From assembly GCA_029051915.1 (NCBI GenBank), contig JAIDKM010000042.1:1-8326 (forward strand): a stretch of DNA of 8,326 bases. The letters are read 5' to 3'. Source of the stretch: Alistipes sp. GTDB taxonomy: Bacteria; Bacteroidota; Bacteroidia; Bacteroidales; Rikenellaceae. A program made the position numbers and the translations under genes. Numbering within the stretch: the first letter of the stretch is position 1; every line of letters begins with the position of its first letter. The notes under the pieces are model-generated. The model saw only the letters and a program-made list of their open reading frames with translations, searched no databases and was not told the origin of the DNA. This document shows, in pieces, positions 1 through 6,754 of this stretch.

Positions 1-18
1 CACCAAAGGATCTCTCAT
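1..18 (-). CDS. pyrD: Start of the gene after pyrK, probably pyrD (dihydroorotate dehydrogenase catalytic subunit), partial
   Basis: Only six codons are visible: ATG at 18-16 reading MRDPLV before the window ends. The ATG overlaps the pyrK stop in an ATGA arrangement (15-18), the same coupling seen at carB/pyrK, which makes this a credible start. Identification rests on context. PyrK has no function alone and works with the type 1B catalytic subunit PyrD, an FMN enzyme oxidising dihydroorotate to orotate; the two genes are usually adjacent. Six residues cannot confirm the family, so the symbol is an inference from neighbourhood. Confidence 0.55.
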
Positions 19-737
19 TTGTTAAGCACCGGCCCCTCCTTGCAGATGCGCTTGTTGCCCGCGAGGGTCTTGCACGAGCAGCCCATGCAGGCACCGAAAC
101 CGCAGCCCATGCGCTCCTCGAACGACAGCTGGCCGTCGCAGGCGGTCGCCTTCGACAGCGCCCGAAGCATCGGCAGCGGGCCGCAGGCGTAGAAATAGTC
201 GAAATCGCGTCCCGCGAGAGCGTCGGTAACGAATCCCCGCACACCCTCGGAGCCGTCGGCCGTGGCGACCGTAACGTCGCAGCCCAGAGCCCGGAACTCC
301 CCGGCATAGAAGACCTCGGCCGCCGTGTTGAATCCCAGGATGACCTGCACCGGTTTGCCGGCCGCAAGCAACACCCGGGCCAGGTTGTAGAGAGGCGGCA
401 CGCCTACCCCGCCGCCCACGAGCAGCGGACGCCGCGCCTCGTTGTCGGTCGCGAAGCCGTTGCCCAGGCCGGTGAGCAGATCGAGCCGCACGCCGGACCG
501 CATGCGGGCCATCTGTGCGGTGCCCTCGCCGACAACCTTATAGATAAGGGTCAGCGTCGCCGCATCGTAGTCGCACACCGAGATGGGACGCCGCAGATAT
601 CTGCCCTCCAACGCGATGTTGACGAACTGCCCCGGCCGCACGATCCACTGCGTATCGCCTTCGAGGCGCATGCGGAAGACCGACGCCGTAAGCGGTTCGT
701 TCTCCTGAACCGTATATATTCCTTTTTTGTACATCAT
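15..737 (-). CDS. pyrK: Dihydroorotate dehydrogenase B, electron transfer subunit PyrK
   Basis: PyrK is the FAD and [2Fe-2S] subunit that passes electrons from the FMN of PyrD to NAD+, making the orotate step independent of oxygen and quinones. The 240-residue protein has the ferredoxin-reductase-like order. An N-terminal FAD-binding barrel carries GQFVNI and the RRPIS flavin motif (about 36-54). An NAD-binding domain begins with [11 protein letters not shown] (105-115) and includes YACGPLPML (183-191). The C-terminal cluster motif has Cys212, Cys217, Cys220 and Cys232 (C-x4-C-x2-C-x11-C), with an extra Cys222. Length is close to the family norm, so it appears complete. The start ATG at 737 overlaps the carB TGA (ATGA). 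A second ATG at 734 would shorten the protein by only one residue. The following gene starts inside its stop codon. Confidence 0.95.
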   Translation of the reverse strand: MMYKKGIYTVQENEPLTASVFRMRLEGDTQWIVRPGQFVNIALEGRYLRRPISVCDYDAATLTLIYKVVGEGTAQMARMRSGVRLDLLTGLGNGFATDNEARRPLLVGGGVGVPPLYNLARVLLAAGKPVQVILGFNTAAEVFYAGEFRALGCDVTVATADGSEGVRGFVTDALAGRDFDYFYACGPLPMLRALSKATACDGQLSFEERMGCGFGACMGCSCKTLAGNKRICKEGPVLNK

Positions 738-3700
738 TTCGAATCGATGGTCGAGACACGCAGGGTGATCTCTTCGAGCACATCCAGAAGCACCGCCACG
801 GTTTCGAGCGCCGTGAAGACCGTTACGTTGTTCTCGACGGCCGTGCGGCGGATCTCGTAGCCGTCGCGACGGGTGTCGTGCTGATTGATGTCGATGGTGT
901 TGATAACATAGCTCACGTGGCCCTGCCGCAGCGAGTCGATGATCTCCGAACTGCCCTCGCTCAGCTTGCGGCGCGTGCGGGTGCGGATGCCGTGTTCGCG
1001 CAGGAAGGCCGCGGTGCCGGTCGTCGCCTCGACATTGAACCCGAGTTCATAGAAGCGTCTGACCAGCGGCAGCGACTTCTCCTTGTCGGGATCGGCAATC
1101 GTTACGAAAATCGTACCGTAGTTCGAGACGTTCATGCCCGTGGCCTGCAGCGCCTTGTAGAGCGCGCGGGTGAGCTTGTCGTCGTAACCGATCGCTTCGC
1201 CCGTCGACTTCATTTCGGGCGAGAGGTAGGAGTCCATGCCGCGGATCTTGGCGAACGAGAAGGCGGGCGCCTTGACGTACCAACGCTCCTTTTCGCGGCC
1301 GTAGACCTCGGTGATGCCCAGCTCGCGCAGGCTCTTGCCCAGAATGACCTGCGTGGCGATATGGGCCATGCCGACGCCCGTCGATTTGGAGAGGAACGGC
1401 ACGGTGCGCGACGAACGGGGATTGACCTCGATGACGTAGACGTCCTCCTCGCCGTCGAGGATGAACTGGATGTTATAGAGTCCCACGATGCCGATGCGCA
1501 GACCCAGACGCACCGTGTAGTCGATGATCTTCTCTTTGGCGCGCGGCGAGACGCTGAACGTCGGGTAGACGCTGATCGAGTCGCCCGAGTGGATGCCCGT
1601 GCGCTCGACATGCTCCATGATGCCGGGGATGAAAACTTCGCGGCCGTCGCAGATGGCGTCGACCTCCAACTCCTTGCCCATGATGTAGCGGTCGACCAGC
1701 ACCGGCTGGTCGGCGTTGATCTCCACGGCCGTCTGGAGGTAGTGGCGCAGGCGCTCCTCGTTCGACACGATCTGCATGGCACGGCCGCCCAGCACATAGC
1801 TCGGGCGCACCAGCACCGGATAGCCGATGCGTTCGGCAGCCCGCACGCCCGCCTCGATGTCGGTTACCGCCTCGGCTTCGGGCTGGGGAATACCCAGCTC
1901 CTCCATGATCTTCTCGAAGCATCCGCGATCCTCGGCGTTACGGATCGCCTCGCAGTCGGTGCCCATGATCGGCACGCCGAGCGACGCCAGGGGTTCGGCG
2001 AGGTTGATGGCCGTCTGTCCGCCGAACGACACGACGATCGCCTTGGGTTTTTCGAGGTGGATGACGTTCATCACGTCCTCCACGGTCAGAGGCTCGAAGT
2101 AGAGTTTGTCGCTGGTGGTGTAGTCCGTCGATACGGTCTCGGGATTGTTGTTGATGATGATCGCCTCGTAGCCTGCCCGGCGGATCGACCAGATGGCGTG
2201 TACGGTCGAGTAGTCGAACTCCACGCCCTGACCGATGCGGATCGGGCCCGAGCCCAGCACGACGATCTTCTCCTTGTCGCTGACCAGGGATTCGTTTTCC
2301 AGCTCGTACGTGGAGTAGAAATAGGGTACGTAGGACGAGAACTCGCTGGCGCAGGTGTCGATCATCTTGTAGACCGGGAAGATGCCGTTCGCCTCGCGCA
2401 AGCGGTACATCTCCTGCTCCGAGAGGCCCCACAGCTGCCCGACATACTTGTCGCTGAAGCCCATGCGCTTGGCGTCGCGCAGGGTTTCGATGTCGCACGG
2501 ACGGGCACGCACGACGCTCTCGAACTCGACGATGTTCTTGAACTTTTCGAGGAAGAACATGTCGATCTTGGTGTTGTTGTAGATCAGCACCAGGTCGATG
2601 CCGCAGCGGATCAGCTGCGCGATGGCATAGAGACGGTCGTCGGTGCCCGTGCGGATATATTCCAGCAGCCGGTCGGTCGTCCAGTCGTCGAATTTCTTAT
2701 GATAAATATGGCAGACGCCCGTTTCGAGCGACCGCACGGCCTTCAAAAGCGACTCCTCGATGGTGCGGCCTACGGACATCACCTCGCCCGTGGCCTTCAT
2801 CTGGGTGCCTAACTGGTTCGAGGCGTCGGAGAACTTGTCGAATGGGAAGCGGGCGATCTTCGTAACGACATAGTCGAGCGTCGGCTCGAACGACGCCGGA
2901 GTGTTGGCGATGCGGATCTCGTCGAGCGTCAGTCCCACGGCGATCTTGGCGCTGACGCGGGCGATGGGATAGCCCGACGCTTTCGACGCGAGGGCCGACG
3001 AACGCGAGACGCGGGGATTGACCTCGATCAGGTAGTATTCGAACGACAGAGGATCGAGCGCGAACTGGACGTTGCAGCCGCCCTCGATCTTCAGCTCGCG
3101 GATGATCTTCAGGGCCGAATCGCGCAGCATCTGGTACTCGCGGTTGGTCAGCGTCTGGCTCGGCGCCACGACGATCGAGTCGCCCGTATGAACGCCCACG
3201 GGATCGATATTCTCCATGTTGCAGATGGCGATGGCCGTGTCGTTGGAGTCGCGGATCACCTCGTACTCGATCTCCTTGTAGCCCTTGATGCTCTTCTCGA
3301 TGAGCACCTGATGCACGGGCGAGAGGAACAAGGCGTTGCGCATCATCTCGCGCAGCTGCGCTTCGTCGTCGGCGAAACCGCCGCCCGTGCCGCCCAGCGT
3401 GAAGGCAGGACGCAGCACGACGGGATAGCCGATCTTCCGTGCAATGTCGGCCGCCTCGTCGATCGAGGTGGCTACTTCCGACGGCAGCACCGGTTCGCCC
3501 AGCGACTCGCACAGCTCCTTGAACAGCTCGCGGTCTTCGGCCCGCTCAATCGACTCGAACGACGTGCCGAGAATCTCGACCTGGCACTCGTCCAGAATGC
3601 CTTTCTTGGCCAGCTGCACGGCCAGATTCAACCCCGTCTGCCCGCCCAGACCCGGCACGATGGCGTCGGGACGTTCGTAGCGGATGATCTTGGCCACGTA

Positions 3701-3916
3701 TTCGAGCGTCAGTGGCTCCATGTAGACCTTGTCGGCGATGTGGGTGTCGGTCATGATCGTGGCGGGGTTGGAGTTGACCAAAACCACCTCGTAGCCCTCC
3801 TCGCGCAGCGCCAGACAGGCCTGCGTACCGGCGTAGTCGAATTCGGCGGCCTGACCGATGACGATCGGCCCCGAGCCGATGACCATCACCTTGCGTATGT
3901 CTTTTCTCTTAGGCAT
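734..3916 (-). CDS. carB: Carbamoyl phosphate synthase, large subunit CarB
   Basis: CarB uses ammonia released by CarA, bicarbonate and two ATP to make carbamoyl phosphate for pyrimidine and arginine synthesis. The 1060-residue protein is near the usual length of about 1,070 and shows both homologous halves. The first opens with [12 protein letters not shown] (11-22) and has the ATP-grasp stretch [12 protein letters not shown] (169-180) and [12 protein letters not shown] (297-308). A helical oligomerisation domain lies at about 400-545. The second half opens with [13 protein letters not shown] (552-564) and has [11 protein letters not shown] (704-714) and [10 protein letters not shown] (829-838). 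The C-terminal MGS-like allosteric domain (about 935-1055) contains EATTGTAAF (963-971) and YVINT (1003-1007). The start overlaps the carA stop by 8 nt (ATGCCTAA), and the stop lies within the pyrK ATGA. No frameshift or missing catalytic segment was seen. Confidence 0.98.
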   Translation of the reverse strand: MPKRKDIRKVMVIGSGPIVIGQAAEFDYAGTQACLALREEGYEVVLVNSNPATIMTDTHIADKVYMEPLTLEYVAKIIRYERPDAIVPGLGGQTGLNLAVQLAKKGILDECQVEILGTSFESIERAEDRELFKELCESLGEPVLPSEVATSIDEAADIARKIGYPVVLRPAFTLGGTGGGFADDEAQLREMMRNALFLSPVHQVLIEKSIKGYKEIEYEVIRDSNDTAIAICNMENIDPVGVHTGDSIVVAPSQTLTNREYQMLRDSALKIIRELKIEGGCNVQFALDPLSFEYYLIEVNPRVSRSSALASKASGYPIARVSAKIAVGLTLDEIRIANTPASFEPTLDYVVTKIARFPFDKFSDASNQLGTQMKATGEVMSVGRTIEESLLKAVRSLETGVCHIYHKKFDDWTTDRLLEYIRTGTDDRLYAIAQLIRCGIDLVLIYNNTKIDMFFLEKFKNIVEFESVVRARPCDIETLRDAKRMGFSDKYVGQLWGLSEQEMYRLREANGIFPVYKMIDTCASEFSSYVPYFYSTYELENESLVSDKEKIVVLGSGPIRIGQGVEFDYSTVHAIWSIRRAGYEAIIINNNPETVSTDYTTSDKLYFEPLTVEDVMNVIHLEKPKAIVVSFGGQTAINLAEPLASLGVPIMGTDCEAIRNAEDRGCFEKIMEELGIPQPEAEAVTDIEAGVRAAERIGYPVLVRPSYVLGGRAMQIVSNEERLRHYLQTAVEINADQPVLVDRYIMGKELEVDAICDGREVFIPGIMEHVERTGIHSGDSISVYPTFSVSPRAKEKIIDYTVRLGLRIGIVGLYNIQFILDGEEDVYVIEVNPRSSRTVPFLSKSTGVGMAHIATQVILGKSLRELGITEVYGREKERWYVKAPAFSFAKIRGMDSYLSPEMKSTGEAIGYDDKLTRALYKALQATGMNVSNYGTIFVTIADPDKEKSLPLVRRFYELGFNVEATTGTAAFLREHGIRTRTRRKLSEGSSEIIDSLRQGHVSYVINTIDINQHDTRRDGYEIRRTAVENNVTVFTALETVAVLLDVLEEITLRVSTIDSK

Positions 3917-5000
3917 TTTTGTGCTCCTCCATCATTTTAATGAACTTGTCGAACAGATAGGTGCTGTCCTGCGGGCCCGGGGCGCTCTCGGGGTGATATT
4001 GTACCGAGAAGACCCGATCTGCGGGGCACTCGACCCCTTCGGCCGTGTTGTCCAGCAGATTGACATGGGTCAGCCGCAGGGGCGTGCCCGCAAGCGAATC
4101 GATGTCGACGGCATAGCTGTGGTTCTGGCTCGTGATCTCGATCTTGCCCGTATCCAGGCGCTTGACGGGATGGTTGCCGCCGCGGTGGCCGAACTTCATC
4201 TTGAAGGTCTTCGCGCCGTAGGCCAGCGCCACCATCTGATGGCCCATGCAGATGCCGAAGATGGGCAGCCGCCCCCGGAGCGCCCGCACCTTCTCGATCA
4301 CGGGCTCCACGTCCGTAGGATCGCCGGGGCCGTTCGAAAGAAAGATGCCGTCGGGCCGGAAGGCGAGGATCTCCTCGACCGAAGCGTCGTAGGGCACGAC
4401 CGTAACGTTGCACCCTTTGGCATTCAGACAGCGGATGATGTTGTACTTGATGCCGCAGTCGACGGCCACAACGTCGAACCGGTGGTTGGGCGTGCGCGAG
4501 AACCAGCGTTTCTTGCAGCTTACGCGCGCCACCATGTCGTGCGGCAGTTCATAGACTCGCAACCGCTCCATCGCCTCCTCGTGCGGCGTCGCAGCGTCGG
4601 TAATCATCACTTTCTGGCTTCCCTCGTCGCGGATCAGCCGCGTGAGCGCACGGGTGTCGATGCCCCAGATGCCGGGAATGCCCATCTCCTCGAAGACCTC
4701 GTTCAGCGTACGCGTGTAGCGGAAGTTCGAGGGGATGTCGTTGTACTCGCGGACGATCATGCCCCCGATCGTGGGAAACTTGGTCTCGTAATCCTCCTCG
4801 GCGGTGCCGTAGTTGCCGATCAGCGGGTAGGTCATGACGACCGTCTGGTCGGTATACGACGGGTCGGAGACGATCTCCTGATAGCCGACCATCGAGGTGT
4901 TGAAGACGATTTCGTTGATCGTCTCCCGGTCGGCTCCGAAGCCGTAGCCGTAGAACTCGCGGCCGTTCTCCAGAACGATTTTCTTGGTGTAAGGTTTCAT
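3909..5000 (-). CDS. carA: Carbamoyl phosphate synthase, small (glutaminase) subunit CarA
   Basis: CarA hydrolyses glutamine and feeds ammonia through a tunnel to CarB. From the chosen start it has 363 residues. The N-terminal CPSase small-subunit domain (about 1-165) includes [17 protein letters not shown] (32-43) and [15 protein letters not shown] (110-124). The C-terminal class I glutamine amidotransferase domain has LSNGPGDP (221-228), the nucleophile Cys251 in GICMGHQ (249-255), and the His336/Glu338 pair in QYHPES. The start at 5000 ([13 protein letters not shown]) fits family N-termini. The frame stays open to an ATG at 5084, but that adds 28 mostly charged, arginine-rich residues unlike CarA and is rejected. 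A weak purine-rich AAAGAGAG lies upstream of the ATG. The gene follows pyrC after 120 nt and overlaps carB by 8 nt, consistent with equimolar subunits. Confidence 0.97.
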   Translation of the reverse strand: MKPYTKKIVLENGREFYGYGFGADRETINEIVFNTSMVGYQEIVSDPSYTDQTVVMTYPLIGNYGTAEEDYETKFPTIGGMIVREYNDIPSNFRYTRTLNEVFEEMGIPGIWGIDTRALTRLIRDEGSQKVMITDAATPHEEAMERLRVYELPHDMVARVSCKKRWFSRTPNHRFDVVAVDCGIKYNIIRCLNAKGCNVTVVPYDASVEEILAFRPDGIFLSNGPGDPTDVEPVIEKVRALRGRLPIFGICMGHQMVALAYGAKTFKMKFGHRGGNHPVKRLDTGKIEITSQNHSYAVDIDSLAGTPLRLTHVNLLDNTAEGVECPADRVFSVQYHPESAPGPQDSTYLFDKFIKMMEEHKNA

Positions 5001-5079
5001 ATCGTTTTGCTCTCTTTCGTCATCTCTCCGTTTTCGGCTTCTTTTTTCCGCATCTCGCCTCCGCCCCTCGCGGAAGCGA

Positions 5080-5106
5080 CACAATTACAATCGGTTCCCG
5101 AAACCG
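5080..5106 (-). other. Inverted repeat in the pyrC-carA gap
   Basis: The only loose junction in the pyr operon is the 120-nt gap 5001-5120. Near its pyrC end, reading minus, lies a small hairpin CGGTTT-CGG-GAACCG (5092-5106, five Watson-Crick pairs plus one wobble). It is followed by TAATTGTG (5080-5087), one base from the Bacteroidota -7 consensus TAnnTTTG. There is no U tract, so it is not an intrinsic terminator. No TTTG or TTG lies 19-21 nt upstream of the -7-like box, so an internal carA promoter is not supported. It may be a processing or mRNA-stability element, or chance. Confidence 0.25.
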
Positions 5107-5120
5107 CAGTCCAATGATTG

Positions 5121-5148
5121 TTAATTTTTCATTCTTAATTCTTCATTC
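5121..5148 (-). repeat. 14-bp AT-rich tandem duplication forming the 3' end of pyrC
   Basis: Two head-to-tail 14-mers, 5121-5134 and 5135-5148, match at 13 of 14 positions (minus strand GAATGAAGAATTAA then GAATGAAAAATTAA). They are strikingly AT-rich against the GC-rich genes around them. The distal copy supplies the pyrC stop codon; in the proximal copy the same TTAA is read out of phase as Leu-Arg. Together they encode the C-terminal tail NEELRMKN. Because 14 is not a multiple of three, gaining or losing one copy would change the C-terminus and stop position. Confidence 0.85.
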
Positions 5149-6401
5149 GCATCATAGACGCACCGGCCTCCCACGACCGTCATCGCGGCACGTCCCTGCA
5201 CGGGCCACCCGGCGAAAGGCGTCGCCCGGCCTTTGGAACGGAACGTCGCCGGATCGATCTCGTATTTCGCATCGAGGTCGAGCACCGTGAAATCGGCCGG
5301 GCAGCCGGGCTCCAGACCGCCCCCGAGACCGAAGATGCGGCGGGGATCGACCGACATCAGCTCCACCAGCCGCTCCAGCGCGATCGTCCCGGGCAACACC
5401 AGATATTTATAGAGCAGCGGAAAGGCGCACTCCAGCCCGACGATGCCCATGGCGCTGCCCGACAGCCCGCGGGCCTTCTCCTCGGCCGTGTGGGGCGCAT
5501 GGTCGGTGGCCACGACTTCAATCGTACCGTCGGCGATGCCCTCCAGCAGTGCGTCGCGGTCGGCCCGGCTCCGCAGCGGCGGGTTCATCTTGAAACGCCC
5601 CTCCTCCTGCAAATCCTCGTCGCAGAGCAGCAGGTAATGCGGCGCCGTTTCGCAGCTCACACGCAGCCCCCGGGCCTTGGCCTGCCGCACCAGCTCGACG
5701 CTCTTCCGGGTCGAGACATGGCAGACATGATACTGGCAGCCGGTCTTTTCGGCCAGCGCGATGTCGCGCTCCACCTGCCGCCACTCGCTTTCGGACGAGA
5801 TGCCCCGGTGGCCGTGGATGCGACAGTAGTCGCCGTCATGAATGTAGCCGCCGCGCAGCAATTCGTCCACTTCGCAGTGCGCCACGATCGGCTTGCCGAC
5901 GGCCGCAGCCCGCCGCATGGCCTCCTCCATCAGGGCCGCGGACTGTACGCCGCGCCCGTCGTCCGAGAACCCGACAACTTCGGGCGCCAAAGCCTCGAAA
6001 TCGACCAGCTCGCCGCAGCCGCGCTGCCCGACCGTGATCGAAGCATAGGGCACGACCCGCACCGCAGCGTCGCGGCGGATCAGGTCGGTCTGCACGCAGA
6101 GGTGTTCGGGCGTATCGGGCGCAGGATCGAGGTTGGGCATGGAGCAGACGGTCGTATAGCCGCCGCGGGCCGCCGCCGCCGTGCCGGTGGCGATGGTCTC
6201 CTTGTGCGGAAAACCGGGCTCGCGCAGGTGGACATGCACGTCGACCAGTCCCGGCACGACAGAGCGTCCGCCCAGATCGACCGTCCGGTCGGCCGCCGCC
6301 CCGGGCATATCCGCCACAAAACGGCCTTCCTCGACGAGGAACGAGCCCTCCTCGAATTTTCCGCCGCGATAGATGCGGCCATTCGTGTAGCGTGTTTTCA
6401 T
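5121..6401 (-). CDS. pyrC: Dihydroorotase PyrC, class I type
   Basis: PyrC reversibly cyclises N-carbamoyl-L-aspartate to L-dihydroorotate in the cytosol, the third step of UMP synthesis. The 426-residue protein has the amidohydrolase fold with recognisable metal and substrate residues: His56 and His58 in DVHVHLREPG (54-63), Asp147/148 in GFSDDGRG (144-151), His175 in AHCE, His228 in CHVS, and Asp300 in ATDHAPH (298-304). NPPLRS (273-278) is a substrate-side motif. An aspartate at FSDDG, where class II enzymes use a carboxylated lysine, supports the class I (Gram-positive-like) family. The start ATG at 6401 gives MKTRYTNGRIYRGG. An in-frame TTG at 6416 would lie inside the terminator U tract and is rejected. 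The tail NEELRMKN comes from an AT-rich tandem repeat. This is the first gene of the pyr operon, 13 nt after the leader terminator. Confidence 0.95.
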   Translation of the reverse strand: MKTRYTNGRIYRGGKFEEGSFLVEEGRFVADMPGAAADRTVDLGGRSVVPGLVDVHVHLREPGFPHKETIATGTAAAARGGYTTVCSMPNLDPAPDTPEHLCVQTDLIRRDAAVRVVPYASITVGQRGCGELVDFEALAPEVVGFSDDGRGVQSAALMEEAMRRAAAVGKPIVAHCEVDELLRGGYIHDGDYCRIHGHRGISSESEWRQVERDIALAEKTGCQYHVCHVSTRKSVELVRQAKARGLRVSCETAPHYLLLCDEDLQEEGRFKMNPPLRSRADRDALLEGIADGTIEVVATDHAPHTAEEKARGLSGSAMGIVGLECAFPLLYKYLVLPGTIALERLVELMSVDPRRIFGLGGGLEPGCPADFTVLDLDAKYEIDPATFRSKGRATPFAGWPVQGRAAMTVVGGRCVYDANEELRMKN

Positions 6402-6414
6402 CCGAGCGAAGCAC

Positions 6415-6445
6415 AAAAAAATAGGGCAACCGAGCCGGTTACCCT
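6415..6445 (-). terminator. Intrinsic terminator in the pyrC leader, probable attenuator
   Basis: Reading minus, AGGGTAACCG-GCT-CGGTTGCCCT (6445-6423) makes a 10-bp stem with one U-G wobble and a 3-nt loop. It is followed by A and seven U (6421-6415), a textbook Rho-independent terminator. It lies downstream of the promoter at 6562-6594 and ends 13 nt before the pyrC ATG, so it can act only as a gate in front of the operon, or on read-through from nrdDG. The 5' arm contains the UAA of the leader ORF, so a ribosome at that stop would block hairpin formation. The structure is directly visible; its regulatory use is inferred. Confidence 0.85.
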
Positions 6446-6543
6446 AATAAAACAACAATACCTTCGTCGACAGACCCGAAGCCCGACCGATGATCCCGCT
6501 GTCGGGACAAACCAATCGGCGCTATGTGAGGTCTACGATTCAT
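6439..6543 (-). CDS. Possible 34-residue leader peptide of the pyr operon
   Basis: The first ATG in the predicted transcript (6543) lies roughly 10-16 nt after the expected transcription start. It opens a 34-codon frame that begins MNRRPHIAPIG and ends DEGIVVLLG. The UAA (6441-6439) sits in the 5' arm of the terminator hairpin. The last codons (ATT GTT GTT TTA TTA) are U-rich. Size and position resemble the 44-codon leader of E. coli pyrBI, whose ribosome position decides terminator formation. The peptide itself probably has no function; translation would be what matters. There is no Shine-Dalgarno, which is normal for this phylum. A caution is that this frame is also open upstream of the promoter to 6687, so openness alone proves little in GC-rich DNA. 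Confidence 0.5.
   Translation of the reverse strand: MNRRPHIAPIGLSRQRDHRSGFGSVDEGIVVLLG
6446..6460 (-). promoter_or_regulatory. U-rich tract before the attenuator, candidate UTP-sensitive pause region
   Basis: In the nascent RNA the 15 nt directly before the terminator stem contain 11 U (TATTGTTGTTTTATT on the minus strand), in an otherwise GC-rich leader. In enterobacterial pyr attenuation, a U-rich stretch here slows RNA polymerase when UTP is low, letting the leader ribosome catch up and disrupt the terminator. The composition and position are seen; pausing is inferred. Confidence 0.5.
6468..6515 (-). promoter_or_regulatory. Leader segment with mutually exclusive RNA pairings
   Basis: Several short helices compete for the same bases. 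UCCCG-ACAG-CGGGA (6507-6494) is a 5-bp hairpin. CCCGAC (6506-6501) can instead pair with GUCGGG (6487-6482), and CGACAG (6504-6499) with CUGUCG (6473-6468). UUGGUUUGUCCC (6515-6504) can pair imperfectly with GGGUAACCGG in the terminator 5' arm and could act as a weak antiterminator. These were found by eye without energies, and some may be accidents of GC-rich sequence. Confidence 0.35.
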
Positions 6544-6561
6544 GGGTTTCGTAATCGGGAA

Positions 6562-6594
6562 CAAAGGTACGACTTCGGAGCCGAATGCGCAAAA
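6562..6594 (-). promoter_or_regulatory. Bacteroidota-type promoter of the pyr operon
   Basis: On the minus strand TTTTG (6594-6590) is followed by exactly 20 nt and then TACCTTTG (6569-6562), an exact match to the Bacteroidota sigma consensus TAnnTTTG with a -33 TTTG/TTG at 19-21 bp. Transcription should begin around 6555-6559. That leaves a leader of about 155 nt before pyrC, containing the leader ORF, U-rich tract and terminator. No operator palindrome overlapping the boxes was recognised. Confidence 0.85.
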
Positions 6595-6641
6595 CTTTCG
6601 GCGGAAAAATTTTCGACAAGGATTCAACACTTCCCCCGCGA

Positions 6642-6669
6642 GGCCGGACCGCCGGTCAGAAAACCGGCC
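6642..6669. repeat. GC-rich inverted repeat downstream of nrdG
   Basis: GGCCGG at 6642-6647 is matched by CCGGCC at 6664-6669. An alternative tighter hairpin, GCCGGT-CAGAAA-ACCGGC, spans 6651-6668 with a perfect 6-bp stem. Neither orientation is followed by a T tract, so it is not an intrinsic terminator by itself. With the two neighbouring palindromic repeats it puts three hairpins in about 115 bp after nrdG, which might stabilise or define the 3' end of the nrdDG transcript. That role is inference. Confidence 0.5.
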
Positions 6670-6682
6670 CGCTGCCAGCCTT

Positions 6683-6705
6683 TTCATAAAGCCCGGCTCT
6701 TAGCC
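6683..6705 (-). repeat. Palindromic 23-bp repeat, copy 2 (intergenic)
   Basis: This segment matches 6729-6751 at 21 of 23 positions and starts exactly 46 bp from it, so a 23-bp unit alternates with a 23-bp unrelated spacer. On the minus strand it reads GGCTAAGAGCCGGGCTTTATGAA. The hairpin extends to GCUGGGCU-AAG-AGCCGGGC with one G/G mismatch and one wobble, followed by only UUUAUG, so any termination would be weak. Confidence 0.8.
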
Positions 6706-6728
6706 CAGCATACTACGTCCGCAGACAC

Positions 6729-6754
6729 TTCATAGAACCCGGCTCTTAGCCGGG
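6729..6754 (-). repeat. Palindromic 23-bp repeat, copy 1 (3' end of nrdG)
   Basis: On the minus strand CCCGGCT-AAG-AGCCGGG (6754-6738) is a perfect 7-bp hairpin followed by TTCTATGAA. The repeat unit is 6729-6751, with the palindrome extending 3 bp further. The copy lies inside the nrdG reading frame, encodes about the last seven residues (PAKSRVL) and supplies the TGA stop. The U content after the stem is too low for a confident intrinsic terminator. Confidence 0.8.

Noticed and set aside
878..2812. A 644-codon open frame on the plus strand, opposite carB
   Set aside because: It is a shadow of carB in a GC-rich gene. Its translation is rich in Asp, Val, Arg, His and Ala with no recognisable domain, while the minus strand gives a complete canonical CarB. 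The plus-strand frames opposite carA (3858-5117) and pyrC (5490-6554) are rejected for the same reason.
5001..5084. A 28-residue N-terminal extension of CarA starting at 5084
   Set aside because: The extension is a low-complexity run of Arg, Lys, Glu and Asp unlike any CarA N-terminus. The ATG at 5000 gives the family-typical start and length.
5080..5087. TAATTGTG as the -7 box of an internal carA promoter
   Set aside because: It has one mismatch to TAnnTTTG and no TTTG/TTG at the required 19-21 nt upstream; the nearest TTG is about 24 nt away.
6402..6416. A TTG start for PyrC five codons upstream
   Set aside because: It would lie inside the terminator U tract, and the extra residues MCFAR match nothing in dihydroorotases. 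The ATG at 6401 is the natural start.
6439..6687. An 82-codon gene covering the whole pyrC upstream region
   Set aside because: It would span the promoter boxes and the repeat region. Only the last 34 codons lie on the predicted transcript, and only that part is reported, with caution.
6683..6751. CRISPR-like pattern: 23-bp repeat, 23-bp spacer, 23-bp repeat
   Set aside because: There are only two units with two mismatches, one copy is inside nrdG, no further units lie on the expected 46-bp period, and no cas genes are present.
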